DNA of 64,000 bases. It comes from Scolanthus callimorphus (taxonomy: Eukaryota > Cnidaria > Anthozoa > Actiniaria > Edwardsiidae). The position numbers and the translations under genes are program-made. This document shows positions 50,440 through 62,513 of the stretch, piece after piece. The stretch is taken from NCBI GenBank assembly GCA_033964015.1, contig CM066923.1, forward strand, positions 25,494,168 through 25,558,167, read 5' to 3'. The notes beneath the pieces were generated by a model. The model did no database searches. It was not told the DNA's origin and saw only the letters and a program-made list of their open reading frames with translations. Positions within the stretch are counted from its first letter, which is position 1, and each line of letters starts with the position of its first letter.

Positions 50440-50960
50440 ATACATACATAGACTTTATTGTAACCACGGTAAAAACACTCAGTACAGACAGTTACAATAA
50501 TATTTAAAAATATACAATGAACGGTACTGTTTTATAGGTTTGCCGTGGGAGAGCTGGGTCTAGAAGGCATGAATATCCTCAAGACCCCTCTTGAATTTTG
50601 TCAGTGAGTCAAGTGCGCAATTCAGGTGGAAGATCATTCCACAACAGAGCACCACTATAGCTAAAGGACTGCTTCATCAAGTCAGTACGTGGCTTTGGAA
50701 TGGGAGGAGGCTTCACGGTAAGAAAAAATTACTTGGAATATAGGATGGGGCTAAGTCATGTAATGCTTTGAACATGGTAATAGCTTTCTGTCTAGCCTTT
50801 TTAACTTGCACCCTGTCCCAGCCCACTGCACACTGAGAACGTGTTCAGAACTAGTGTCATAATTAGATTTATAGTTATCACTCTAGCCGCACTGTTTTGG
50901 AGCTTGTGCAAGCCCTCCTAGACTGTACTGCAGCTGAATGTGAGCTTCAGTTAATGAATT
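50440..50960 (-). mobile_element. Non-LTR retrotransposon 3' end (CR1/Jockey-like), decayed
   Basis: Minus-strand fragments in three frames match the typical C-terminal tail of LINE reverse transcriptases: HKLQNSAARVIT, RQKAITMFKALHDLAPSYIP, SFSYSGALLWNDLPPELRT and LDSLTKFKRGLEDIHAF then stop. Several frameshifts. It ends with a TATG microsatellite (tatgtatgtatg on the minus strand near 50440), common at LINE 3' ends. Confidence 0.8.
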
Positions 50961-51126
50961 ATATATTTTTAGGGCAATGAGGGGCTAAGAGATTTCATGC
51001 TGCAATTCTAGAAAATTTCTTAGCTATTTCCTGGATGTAAGCCAAGACATTTCACATGGTGCACCTGCTTGATTTCCTTTTCTTTTATCAAATTGGAAAT
51101 AATGGCAGAATTCATTTGGGTTTGTA

Positions 51127-52061
51127 ATGTATCAGTCAATTCCAGCGGTGACCATCCCCCCCTGGGACACCGTGGGGCATTTGCGCACCGCTGCCTTCCC
51201 TGGGGTGGGGAATTTTGAAAATTTTGCTGGTCCCAGGGTTGGGAATTGTTTTTCCCCCGGGGAGGGGGGTGGGGAATTTGGTTTTCTAATCTCAAGCGCG
51301 TCGGGTTTTGCGAACTACAACACCAGTTACAATAACTATCGTTTGGCAGTTACAAAGTCCCAGTTACAGAAAATAACGCCACATTAAATATAATGCAGAG
51401 CATGGCCCGTATACACCACGTTTGGGGAAGACACATTTGTACATTTCGCAGTTAACGTCTCCTATAGAGAGAAGAAACAGATTTCGCAATTTCGTCTCAG
51501 TGGAAAAACATAAAATGAATTGAAACTATAAAAGAGTTCCAATTTAGCAAAAAGTCAAGTAACATAACTGTCAAATAGTTGCTCTGCAAATAGAATAAAG
51601 GTAAATTTCGCATTGAGAGATTCCGGAGACAATTTGCAGAAATGGCTATAACGGCGAATGGCCTAGGAATGTCTACCTATATTCATAGTCATATTGTACT
51701 AATACCTTAGTTTCACTTCTTTATTTATATTTTGTCTCACTTTCAGTGAAGTGAGAACTCGTTCAAAGACGAGAAAACTAAAGTGCATTTACTGAAACAA
51801 ATTATAAATGCTCGTACAGTATAAATCGAGTTGAAGTTTTTGTTGTGAAGCTTTGTCACGCAGAGTCGATTGAATCCTACCGTCTTTTTCTCGTCCCGGG
51901 GGTGGGGCATTTTTCCGCTTTTTGTGTTCCCCGCCGTGGGGTATTTTGCATTTTTGCTAGCCCGGGGGTCGGGAATTTTCAGTTTTATTTTTAGAAATGA
52001 CCAAAATCCCGGGGGTTGCCCGGGGGGGGGGCATGGTCAGCGCTGGAATTGACTGATACAT
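51127..52061. mobile_element. 935-bp TIR element with G/C-rich interior
   Basis: Ends atgtatcagtcaattccagc and gctggaattgactgatacat. Just inside, phrases such as gtggggaattttg and cgggggtcgggaattttcag recur in both halves. Related ends appear at 50353 and near 52695. No ORF of note. Confidence 0.7.
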
Positions 52062-52838
52062 AATCTCTGTCTTGATCCACTCTGGGGCATTTGCAATCAC
52101 TGGCTTCCCTTGGGTGGGGAATTGTTCTAGTTTAATAAATTGTTTATAAGATTTCAAATAAGATTTAAGAGTGACGGATTTGTTTCAGTTGTTTATTATT
52201 TTGTGTCAATTAGTGAAATGAGAAGTCATTCAAAAATGAGAAACTTAACTACAGTTCTTAAAACACTTTTTATATATTAACAACACTAGTAAATTGCGAG
52301 CTCTGATTGGTCGAGAGCCATGTTGCTATAAGAGTACAGATACATGGTTGACAAAAATCCCTGTTTGTTGTATAAAACAAATAGATCTCCTTTTTTGTGC
52401 GTATGTAATGTAAAAGATGCACAGAAGACGTCACAGAATGTCATGAACAACAGTCATGCAACTCGACTGCGTCTCGTTGCGTACTTTTTTGTTCATGATA
52501 TTCTGTGATGTCATCTATATATCTATTACAGTACACACACATGCAAAACGAGATCTATTTGTTAAATAAATAACACTCGAACAGAATAAATGGAATTGAA
52601 TTTTGAGTGAAAATATTTCTGTTCCCGGGGAGGGGCTTTTTTTCCATTTTTTTCTTTCCCGCCGTGAGGTATTTTGCCTTACGGGGTGGTCACCAGTAGA
52701 ATTGGCTGATACAATACCTCGAATCCACATGGCGTTCTGTGGACAGTGCCTAAATTGCCAAAAAAAGTTTTCATAACTTGTAGAGTTTGGAGAGAAACGC
52801 TGTTCTTTTATGCCGCTATCTTTGTTTTCCACCAAGGG

Positions 52839-54118
52839 ACCGTTCATTTTTTCTCAGGGATGGGGCGCTGGTGGAAATGAGGGGAGACCCTGTAGTTTTT
52901 TGGGTGCCCCCCCCCCCTTTCATGTCCGTATTTTTTTAGGTGGCCCCCCCAAAATCCAATGTATTTTTTCTTGTGCCCCCCCCCCCCCCCTCTTATAAAT
53001 GCTTGCCCTGTAAGATAGACTCTTGCCTAAGTGATGCAGTCTCATTCTTCTTAACGTTTTTCTTACTTCTGTCAAAGCTAAGGAACCGATCCCCCCTCAG
53101 AACTATTAAACGTTTTCATGACACCCACCTCAGGTCCACTATTCGACCTAGTAGAAGACATTTTACATAAAGAGGGGGTCACATAATTCTTTCTTTGCGC
53201 GCGAAGCGCGCCCAACTTTTGATAACCGCATTTCATCAAGCCTCAGAAAAGGGTAGATGTTTTTTTTGTGTATAGTAAACAAAGCCTGTGAGGAGCCCAG
53301 GAAATGCGCTAATTATATAGGTTAGATGAAAGCTCCTAGTGAAGGGCTCCTGAGCCTTTAGGTAATATTTTTCATGCGCTCCGCAAATGAAGAAATTATT
53401 ATTATTCATGTGCTTGAAGCGCGGCCCAAATGACTAAACGTTGAACTCACGCTTACCTAAGGTGTGTTCTTTCAAACATAGAGACTGCCCGGCAGGCCTA
53501 TCAGTGCATATTATATGTTAAATTCTGCATGCACGCGAAGCGCGCTGAAATTTTATTACTGCGGTTTTTCGTAATTCTGCGAACTCTCGCTATTGATTTC
53601 CAACCGTAAAACCGCCTTCTGGCTTCCATCAATCAAACTCCCGAGTCTTTTCGTCGTTACTCTTTGTGCTTTTTGATTGGCCAGCGCCTAAGCAGTGCTA
53701 AAATGGCTTCCTGTCGCGACAGCAACGTTACGTGCTGGCCAATCAAAAAGCAGAAAGAGTAACGACGAAAAGACTCAGGAGTTTGATTGACGGAAGCCAG
53801 AAGGCGGTTTGACGGTTGGAAATCGTTAGCGAGAGTTTCGCAGAATTATGAAAACCGCAGTAAGTATTGAGTGAAATTAGAAACATATAAGCGAGTTGAA
53901 ACATGTAACAAACATATTGCATGCTGTAAAAAATACAAATTTTCGTTTCCTCCCTGTTATGTGCTTGTATTTTTTTGGGTGACCCCCCATTTGTGGCGTA
54001 TTTTTTTGGGTGACCCCCCTTTTGAGGCCGTATTTTTTTGGTGACCACCCCCCCCCCCCCCCCCCCCCCCCTCATTTCCACCAGCCCCCTCTCCCTGATA
54101 AAAAAATGAACGGTCCTC
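52839..54118. mobile_element. TIR element with poly-C and gggtgacccccc motifs
   Basis: Ends gaccgttcattttttctcag / aaaaatgaacggtcct and ctggtggaaatgagggg / cctcatttccaccag. Near both ends the unit gtatttttttgggtgacccccc (or a close variant) repeats. The centre contains the hairpin 53556-53866, probably a separate insertion. Confidence 0.6.
53556..53866. repeat. Long hairpin, arms about 125 bp
   Basis: Left arm from attactgcggttttt and right arm to aaaccgcagtaa; the middle includes cgtaaaaccgccttctggct / agccagaaggcggtttgacg and tttttgattggccagc / gctggccaatcaaaaa. MITE-like, no ORF. Confidence 0.8.
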
Positions 54119-55176
54119 AAGAGCACTGACTCTTCTTTGAACATTTTCACACCCATCAGACACTGGCTTGATGTTCTTCCCACACGCGAAGGGTGCATGC
54201 GTGATGATAACTAACCACTGACCCAAAGTATTCCTTTCGAAGCCTTTCCCAAAGAAACCTGGATTTGGATTGAATCTTCTGAATCCATGACGAGAGTGGA
54301 TTTGAATAGATTCAGAATCCTTTTTTAGATTTCTCAAAAGAAACGAAAAATTTGTTTTTGGATTCAAGAATCCAAATCCAGATTTTCCCAAAGAACGTTC
54401 CGTTTTTGCCTGATTTCTGTGTCTTTTTGTATGTGTGTAGGTTTGTATGCCAGCCGGCTAATCGTTTTCTGTCAAATATTTTACTTGGCTATACCTACAC
54501 GGTCAACCCTATATATAGATTTTTAAGGCTTGAAGGCCTGTTTTTGGACTCCTGGGCATGTCTAGAAAGAACTACCAATCAGTGAATCTCCCTTTTTCTT
54601 CGCTGACTTAGTAGTTATTTTGCATTTTTTAGATTGTTTTGATGAGCTTGGTAATCACTAATCAAATAAATTAATTTAATTTTACCACCACATGCTGGGG
54701 GTGGTGCAAAACAAATGGGTGTAAAGTTTACGCCGTAAAACCGCCTTCTGGCTTCCATCAATCAAACTCCCGAGTCTTTTCGTCGTTACTCTTTGTGCTT
54801 TTTGATTGGCCAGCGCCTAAGCAGTGCTAAAATGGCTTCCTGTCGCGACAGCAACGTTACGTGCTGGCCAATCAAAAGCAGAAAGAGTAACGACGAAAAG
54901 ACTCAGGAGTTTGATTGACGGAAGCCAGAAGGCGGTTTGACGGTTGGAAATCGTTAGCGAGAGTTCGCAGAATTATGAAAACCGCAGTAAGTATTGAGTG
55001 AAATTAGAAACATATAAGCGAGTTGAAACATGTAACAAACATATTGCATGCTGTAAAAAATACAAAATTTTCGTTTCCTCCCTGTTATGTGCTTGTATTT
55101 TTTTGGGTGACCCCCCATTTGTGGCGTATTTTTTTGGGTGACCCCCCTTTTTGAGGCCGTATTTTTTTGGGTGACC

Positions 55177-55212
<36 letters not shown>

Positions 55213-55873
55213 ATTTCCACCAGCCCCCTCTCCCTGATAAAAAATGAACGGTCCTCAAGAGCACTGACTCTTCTTTGAACATTTTCACACCCATCAGACA
55301 CTGGCTTGATGTTCTTCCCACACGCGAAGGGTGCATGCGTGATGATAACTAACCACTGACCCAAAGTATTCCTTTCGAAGCCTTTCCCAAAGAAACCTGG
55401 ATTTGGATTGAATCTTCTGAATCCATGACGAGAGTGGATTTGAATAGATTCAGAATCCTTTTTTAGATTTCTCAAAAGAAACGAAAAATTTGTTTTTGGA
55501 TTCAAGAATCCAAATCCAGATTTTCCCAAAGAACGTTCCGTTTTTGCCTGATTTCTGTGTCTTTTTGTATGTGTGTAGGTTTGTATGCCAGCCGGCTAAT
55601 CGTTTTCTGTCAAATATTTTACTTGGCTATACCTACACGGTCAACCCTATATATAGATTTTTAAAGGCTTGAAGGCCTGTTTTTGGACTCCTGGGCATGT
55701 CTAGAAAGAACTACCAATCAGTGAATCTCCCTTTTTCTTCGCTGACTTAGTAGTTATTTTGCATTTTTTAGATTGTTTTGATGAGCTTGGGTAATCACTA
55801 ATCAAATAAATTAATTTAATTTTACCACCACATGCTGGGGGTGGTGCAAAACAAATGGGTGTAAAGTTTACGC
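53605..55873. repeat. 1.13-kb direct tandem duplication
   Basis: 53605-54733 is repeated as 54734-55873 with a period of 1129 bp and only a few differences, mostly run-length changes (poly-C at 54047-54071 against 55178-55210; A and T runs). The left border falls inside the hairpin, so the second hairpin has a shorter left arm. Open frames in it are G-run artefacts. Confidence 0.93.
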
Positions 55874-55958
55874 ATTGGTTTACATAATTCAATTCTTATT
55901 GGTTTCCTCGTCGAGGAAAATCGTGTTAAACGTTGTGGCTGAAACTCATAACCTGCTC

Positions 55959-56720
55959 TTAACTATGGATAAATTCTGTTATAGCTTGTTGTGCTTCTGC
56001 AGAGTTAAGTGGAAGATATAATGACTTTCTCGCCTTTGCTTGCTTCTCTGCATCCCATCCCAACCTTTGCGAAATACTCGGCAATTCCAGCTCTGCAATT
56101 TCACGAGGTGACTTCTCAGGGTGAGCTTGAACACCGAGGATGTTGTCTGTAAACATCACAAACTCGTTGTCACATGTGCTTGATTTTGCAAGTACTTGTG
56201 ATCCAGGGGGGAGCTCCGATATGCACTCGCTATGACTCTTTAGTAGTCTTATAGGACCATTCTCTAAAAGTTTCCTAAGTGATTCATCCTTTATGTTATT
56301 ATTTTCACAACATGGCCACACTTCCTCGCTTTGAAGAACGAACGTCTTTGCCGCATTGAAATCGACTTTACCACCAAGAGCACAAGCTATCATTTGGTGT
56401 CCGAAGCATATACCAACAATCTTGGGTTGTTTTGGGTGCTTGGAGGCTTTCAAAATAAACTGTTGCGTCTTATGAATCCAATCTTCGTTTTGATTTACCG
56501 AACTGCCGCTGCCAGAAATCACATAGCCATCGAATTTCTTAAGGTCTTGAAAACTCGGAAGTTGCAAGCGGTTGGCAATGAAGCCGCCAATTTCGTCTCG
56601 GTCTGTGGTAAATGCAACTTTGTATCGTTCAATGCATGACTCTCCGTATCCCCAGTTTTCACTATCTTCGCAAGCGATGACCGCGATTCTCTTTGCTAGC
56701 AAACATGAAGATTGTGCCAT
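55959..56720 (-). CDS. Class I glutamine amidotransferase-like protein, intronless
   Basis: 253 residues in one exon, start MAQSSCLLAKRIAVIACEDS (ATG at 56718-56720), stop TAA. The core is a GATase1 fold: the oxyanion region DGYVISGSGSSV (about 65-75), nucleophile elbow GICFGHQ with Cys105, and the catalytic His200-Pro-Glu202 in GVQAHPE. Such stand-alone domains, related to GMP synthase amidotransferase and plant gamma-glutamyl peptidases, release ammonia or cleave gamma-glutamyl bonds. The substrate here is unknown. No synthase domain is attached. Being intronless among intron-rich neighbours, it may be a retrocopy, a transferred gene or simply a single-exon family. The frame is intact. Confidence 0.9.
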   Translation of the reverse strand: MAQSSCLLAKRIAVIACEDSENWGYGESCIERYKVAFTTDRDEIGGFIANRLQLPSFQDLKKFDGYVISGSGSSVNQNEDWIHKTQQFILKASKHPKQPKIVGICFGHQMIACALGGKVDFNAAKTFVLQSEEVWPCCENNNIKDESLRKLLENGPIRLLKSHSECISELPPGSQVLAKSSTCDNEFVMFTDNILGVQAHPEKSPREIAELELPSISQRLGWDAEKQAKARKSLYLPLNSAEAQQAITEFIHS

Positions 56721-58456
56721 GTTTTAGCTGTTTAGCTCCTCTCTGCTATTGTCAGGAATAACATACCGCGTGCCGCCGAAACAGCACTAAGTCACTAAGC
56801 CTTTTTCAGGGCCGGACAGGTGCCTTGGCACTTCAAGGTCGAGTTTCGCAACAGAAAACAAATGCAGACGAGACTCAGAAGCATGCGGGCCCAGCAAGTA
56901 TGCATCTAAAAATTAGCCATATTTAATTTTAAAATTTCAATTAACATTAAAATTAAAATAAAAAAAGAAATTCAAATTCAAATTTCTAAGACTGCTTGCA
57001 GTCCCATATTTGGCAAACATCCATAAATACCTCAGTCATTATAGGAAACTAGTAAGTACCTGTGAAAAATTCACGAATTAAATTTTCCTTGAATGACGAA
57101 AATTATCGGATAGTCTGCCGTTGTAGAATGAACAGTTATACCGCTACGTTTAGAGAGATGTGCTCAAACAATTTGTAACTACGCCTGTTTACTTTAAAGT
57201 ATTAAAGTATTTGTTATCAGCTTATAGATAGGTGGCATACCGGTGTGAAATATTCGCACCATAGCATACGATGGGAAAGGCGTTTTAAATTAGATCTTTG
57301 AAAACAATGTTCCTTGTGAATGAAAATGAGGCAAATGCCACACAATAACCCCGTAAATATTTCCTAATAAAGGTGTTGAGGCATTGGTTTCACTGTGGTT
57401 TTGGCGCGAAAAGATCGCGCGTGTGTCGGTCGAGATGGTCGTATTTTCAAGAAAGAAAAAGGCTGAGCTGTACCACTCGAACTTCAACAACTATTGGTTT
57501 TAGATGTAAATAATTGATTATAATTGATTATACCAAGAGAAGTCCCGCGTCTGGTGAATAGGAAGGTTTAGGAAGCGCCAGAAAGGTAAACTTAAAACTT
57601 TTTAGATTCTTGCTGTTTTCAATGGAAAGTTGCTTTGCACTGCTCATCATGTTGGACTTTCTTAATAATGACTTGTACAAACTCGGTCAATTCGAATTCA
57701 AGTGTGTGTGATTTAAAAACTTAGCTTAAACAATCTAAGCTTATCAGTGAAACTTGGGAAAATCGCTTGAGTTAGACCTTAGCTCAAGTAAAACCTTTTC
57801 CAACAAAAGCATGCACACTGGAGAGATTTCCTTCCGTTCGGGTTTGTGAACTTCGTTTTTTTCGGCTCGAACATCTCCGTTTTTAGTATAGATTTTGAAA
57901 AATTCATACATTTCCTCCTTCCGGTCGGGTTTGGGAGCTTCGTTTTTTCGGCTCGAACTTCTCTGTTTTTAGTATAGATTTCGAAAGAAATAGGCTGTCA
58001 AAGGACTGTTGTTTGTGAACTGAGTGTTTGTTTATCTATAAATGGCGCGCCGGGGCTTCGTGCAACGCGCGGCCAAAACCTTTGAATGGGATATCTTGTC
58101 CACTCTCATATTTTTGGAAAAGCGACTTTTGCCTGAACATTACTGTGTTATTTGTGCGAGAATCGCGTAGGTTTGGACGTCTTTGTTGCTTTCGGCTCTG
58201 CGAGAAATTGTTTATTTTTTGGTTTCTGTGGAAGACTTAAAATGGCGCCTTTGCGAACTTGATCTTCTCGCTTACGAAAACGCTTGAATTAGATCTTCCG
58301 TCCACTTTGTCCTTTTCGAATAAAATGTATCCTATAACACAGTTCCCCAAGTTTGCAAGGGAATGGCGTTGTTTTTCAGTTCCGTGGTGCAGCCGTGGTG
58401 CAGGCTGCTGGGCCAACAGTTTGACCTTGACCCCGCCCACATCACGTATTATATAT
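56721..58456. other. Intergenic with diverged repeats
   Basis: No gene recognised. Near 57830 and 57920 the phrase ttccggtcgggtttg...cttcgtttttt-cggctcgaac is repeated about 85 bp apart. cgcttgaattagaactt-like segments near 57765 and 58280 are shared with the 59.6-60.7 kb repeat. Confidence 0.4.
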
Positions 58457-58704
58457 AAGGGGCCGACCATTTGACTTTTGAGGGGGGGGGGGGGGTGATT
58501 TTTTTTGCAAGATTTTTTTTTACGTCTCTAAGATATTGTAGGATATTTATTTCGTAAAATTAGTTGAGGATTATGACAAAAATGCTGTGCAGGAAATTTT
58601 TTTCGGCCCTTCGGGCCGTGCAGGATATTTTTTTCAAAATCATCCACCACCCCCCCCCCCCCCCCCCCCCCCCCCTCTCTCAGAAGTCAAATGGTCGGCC
58701 CCTA
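58457..58704. mobile_element. 248-bp TIR element flanking poly-G/poly-C
   Basis: Ends aggggccgaccatttgactt and aagtcaaatggtcggcccct. The arms lead directly into a G run (58481-58496) and a C run (58650-58673), so the whole folds back on itself. Confidence 0.8.
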
Positions 58705-59599
58705 AGATGAACGGCTTCACTTACCACTGTATGCATTGCTACGCGACCTCAAAATTCAATGTTGCGATGGGCGATTGGCGATTTTTAGCAGTCAATCAAA
58801 CCAAAACGCTGGATTCGGCTGCTTTACTGGATCAATATTGATTGCAAAATCAACCAAAATGGTTTTAAGCTATCCTTTGCCTTCCCTTGCCTAGAATGTT
58901 TAACTTTCTGTTCAAGAAAATTGATATTAAAATTTTCTTGCGTAAAATCGCCCATCGCAACAGTGAATTTTGAAGGTCGCGTAGCAATGCATACAGTGGT
59001 AATTAACGCGAATTTAAATCCTGTGTATTGTAATTCCTTTACAATTATACTCCAGATCGACAAATACATGGAATAATTCATTATCACTCTAGATCACAAA
59101 TATCTAACAAGACGTAGACTGCTCTCATCATTAATTCAATAAATTCAATTCACTTAACTGCCCAAGCTCAAGAGGTTTTTGGAATCATCTTTTTATAAGA
59201 TGGATCGAAAAACAAATATATCAGTCATGATATACAAGAAAACAGCCCGTCACTTCGTGACGCTAGAAGACCCAACCTAAGTTCCCCCTTTCATAAACTG
59301 CTGATTTACATTACTAATGACCTCCCTTTTTGTGTGTTTGTTTTTCACTGGTCTCCCTGATTTTGGTGGAGAAAATGACGCACGTGTGTGTGTCTTGGTG
59401 AGTCAGTCCGGTTCTCAAATCTTAAGAACCCGCTAAAATTGAAAACGCAGCCTATTACAGAAAAACATTTGACTTCGGAATTGTTTGTATAATGCTTATC
59501 AGTAAGGCACGAGAGAAGAAACAGGTAAAGTTAAACTGTTCTAAGAAATTTCTTAGTTTATCATAGGAATATTTAGAGAATATCATTAGCGCGCGCTCT

Positions 59600-60735
59600 G
59601 TAGGCAGTGCCAGGTGTAAGTTTGTTCAAACTTGAATGAAATTTTTCTCAGCTCAAATCTTTCTCGAATTAGAATTATCCCTACACACAAATGTAAGTAA
59701 TCTGTAATAGAACCATTTAGGTTTGAATGTCTATGGTGCTATCGGCTAAAGGAACTGTGTTCTTTTTTAGTTTATGTGGGAGATTTCAACATGGCCGCGA
59801 TGGCGGCTTTGTCCCTCGCTGAAAAAATCGCTTGAATTAGAACTTAGCCAAAGGTGAATCTTTTCCAACAAAAATACGCCCACTGGAGAGATTTCCTCCT
59901 TCTCTTCTGGTTTGTGTCCTTCGTTTTGTGATACAGCGTCAGGATTTATACTTAGAAAATATTATTCATGGCTTTGTGGCATTTGGCCTTAGGCCTAGTC
60001 TAAACGTCGAGCCAGCGTTGTGCCGAACCGAAATATTGGATTGAACTCGACGCTGGTGCGACTCTAGCACGACGTTTAGAGCCAAATTTTAATTCGGTTC
60101 GACCAAGCTATTGGGCTCGACATTCTCTGTCGCACTACCCGACTGTAGCACGACTTGGCTCTAAACGCCGTGCCATCGTCGCGCCGAGTCTGATGCATAA
60201 ATTATAGAATAATTTAAAAAAGTGTTTCGCTAAGAATCAAGGCCTGTCACGTGGCCACAGGAATCCCCAAAACTTCGCATTGTCAGCTCGACTCTGGCTC
60301 GACGTTTAGAACCGCTACCGCGCCAGCGCCGAGCCAAATTAGATTCGGTTCGGTACGACGCTGGCTCGACGTTTAGACTAGGCCTTAGCGTGCTTCCAGA
60401 AAGCAAGGCGGGCACGGCGGTGTACGTTTGTTCAAACTTGAATGAAAATTTTTCTCAGCTTAAAGCTTTCGAATAATAATTATCCCTGCACATTCCTGCA
60501 AGTAATATGTGACAGAACCATTTAGGTTTAGATGACTAAGGTGATTTCGGCTGTGCGAACTGAGTTCTTTTTAGTTTCTGTTGGAGATTTCAAAATGGCG
60601 GCGATGGCAGCTTTGTCCCTCGCTTAAAAAATCGCTTGAATTAGAACTTAGCCCAGGGTGAATCTTTTCCAACCAAAACACGCCCACTGTGGAGATATCC
60701 ACTTTCTCTTCAGGTTTGTGAACTTCGTTTGGCGA
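59600..60735. repeat. Direct repeat of ~330 bp split by a MITE
   Basis: About 59615-59950 and 60420-60735 are diverged copies (shared: gtttgttcaaacttgaatga, gaaccatttaggttt, ggcggctttgtccctcgct, cgcttgaattagaacttagc, cgcccactg). The element 59991-60385 sits between them. Confidence 0.75.
59991..60385. mobile_element. 395-bp TIR element, TIR aggcctagtctaaacgtcga
   Basis: Ends aggcctagtctaaacgtcga and gacgtttagactaggcct, followed by gctggctcgac-like repeats throughout in both orientations (aacgtcgagc, gctcgacgtttag). No ORF of note. Confidence 0.8.
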
Positions 60736-60739
60736 CACA

Positions 60740-61425
60740 GCTTCAGTGCCAAGCGGAGTGAGTGCGGACGATTTAGCCTATCAGAAACGTTTGCGCAGAC
60801 AACCCGATTATAATAGTTTAGATACATACTCTATGGCTATTTTCCTGAACAAACAAAATGGCGAGCTTTCAATTATTTATTGTTGTTAGGAAAATTTTAT
60901 ATTTATAAGCATAAAAAGGAGCAAAGCCATTTTGATTTACAGGGATTTCTTCAGTTTGTTCGATGGAAACTAGAAATAGAGAAAGACTGTACCAAATTTT
61001 CGAAACAACAGCAGAAATCACTAGACTCATTTGTCAGCGCGCAGAACTGATCGCAGAACTGGTTGTATGTTATATATGTTTGTGTGTCCGTATTAGCAAA
61101 AATGTATAAAGGAAAATATGTATTGTTAATAAAGTCAATTAAAGTAAAAAAAAAAAAATAAATAAATAAATTCAATTCAGAGTAACATTGCATTGCACGA
61201 TTTGTTATAAAACCTGTATAGAGCAATGGTCAGTTATCATGCCACCTACAGTCTATGACACATTCATTGGTTGCTCATCATTGGTTTCAAGATTGGTTTT
61301 GAGATCAGTGAGCCAGAATACTTACTTGAAATCCCCGTCTAAAATATAGCACCAGAATATTAAATTCGTCGAGTATCGCTGTCCCAAATACGGCACGTTT
61401 TGCGGGACTAGCCCCAAGCCCCGGG
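60740..61425. other. Intergenic, nothing recognised
   Basis: AT-rich, with an A run and taaataaataaa microsatellite near 61146-61170. No gene or clear inverted repeat. Confidence 0.4.
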
Positions 61426-61429
61426 GGGC

Positions 61430-61960
61430 GGGGGGGGGGGGGGGGAGGAACTCCCATATGTCGTCGGGCGGGGTGCTCGTCGTATCTTTTAGGGGTTAAA
61501 ATTCGGGTTCCACGTATCTTTTAGAGTATAAGACGAAAAAAGGCCAATTTTCCTAGAAAATGGTATCTGTTACGGTGCATTCACACGCTGTGATTTGTCG
61601 GGCCTCTGCTTTGATCTGCGAAATGAAAAATCGGGCCCGACAACAAAAATCTGTCGAATCGCATCAGATTTTTAGAAGTCGGGCCGACACCAAACGAACG
61701 TAAACAAAATCGGGCCCGACAAATCGGCGCGTGTAAATGACCCTTTAGGGTGTTCGCAGCAAAAATGTGAGACGCTAGTGCTGGTACTCGCTCGTTAATT
61801 GCGCGATCGTGGCTGGAATTTGAGAGCCATGTTGAAAATGGTATAATTTAGGGGTTAAAATTCTGGTTGACCACGCCTAGATTGGTATCTTTTAGGGTTG
61901 AACTTTTATTTTCCCGATGAGCTTCCCGCGACATATGGGAGTGTCCCCCCCCCCCCCCCC
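61430..61960. mobile_element. TIR element with iterated CCCCTAAAAGRTACC, copy 3
   Basis: Opens with a G run, then gaggaactcccatatgtcgt and gtgctcgtcgtatcttttag, and closes with gcgacatatgggagtgtccc and a C run (61945-61961). Motif repeats (atcttttaggggttaaaatt, as reverse complement) near 61484, 61514, 61845 and 61890. The inverted repeat gcattcacacgctgtgattt / aaatcggcgcgtgtaaatg at 61575-61741 looks like a second MITE inserted inside. Confidence 0.65.
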
Positions 61961-62293
61961 AAGCCCATTTAGAATCGCAGGCCTTGGGGCCTACGTCGTG
62001 GCAGAAGAAGTTCGACTGAAGATCGACGTTTGCCGTTAGGCCTCATGCGCTTGAGTCCGGGGCTTGAGTGTCTAGCATTTTCACAGAAGAAAGGTCAAGG
62101 AGTTTATTTCTATCACTTCCTTTGACGCTATTGCGTTTTATACACTCGAAAAACGACCAATATCGAACCAGTGAATATCGAAGCCGAAGAAAAGCGAGTG
62201 GCGAAGCTAAAATCAATATTTGCCCTGCACGTATTGCCGTTGGAGTAATTGGTAACGACAATCGGAGCTGATTTGAGTGAACGCGAGTGTGCC

Positions 62294-62477
62294 ATGGATA
62301 AACACGTAAAGGATATTGAAACTAACACTTCCCTTCAGACTAAAGATAGCTCTGTTTGTTGGCTCGCGTGTTTTCTTCTTGTTCTCACTCTGCTAGTAGC
62401 ATTCGGTTGTTCCATAACATTTGGCATACTATTCCCTGAAGTGCTTGTAGAGTTTCAAGCTGGGAAAGCGCTAACTG
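62294..62477 (+). CDS. First exon of a membrane protein, possibly CD36/SCARB family
   Basis: ATG at 62294 (gccATGg context) opens a 61-codon exon ending at a consensus donor ACTG|gtaagt. A short polar N-terminus is followed by one hydrophobic helix (VCWLACFLLVLTLLVAFGCS, residues about 21-40) and FGILFPEVLVEFQAGKAL. A short cytoplasmic start, one helix and a following G-x-x-FP segment fit the beginning of CD36/scavenger receptor B proteins, but other single-pass proteins could look the same. No later exon was recognised before the window ends, so the identity rests on this exon alone. Confidence 0.45.
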
Positions 62478-62513
62478 GTAAGTAGTGTATGCACTAAAAA
62501 TAACACTCATTAT

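Noticed and set aside
53743..55529. Open frames with long Gly runs in the 1.13-kb tandem repeat (start MGKSGFGFLNPKTNF) as a duplicated protein gene
   Set aside because: The glycine runs are translated poly-C tracts, the frames differ between units only by run length, and the reading overlaps hairpin and TIR sequence.
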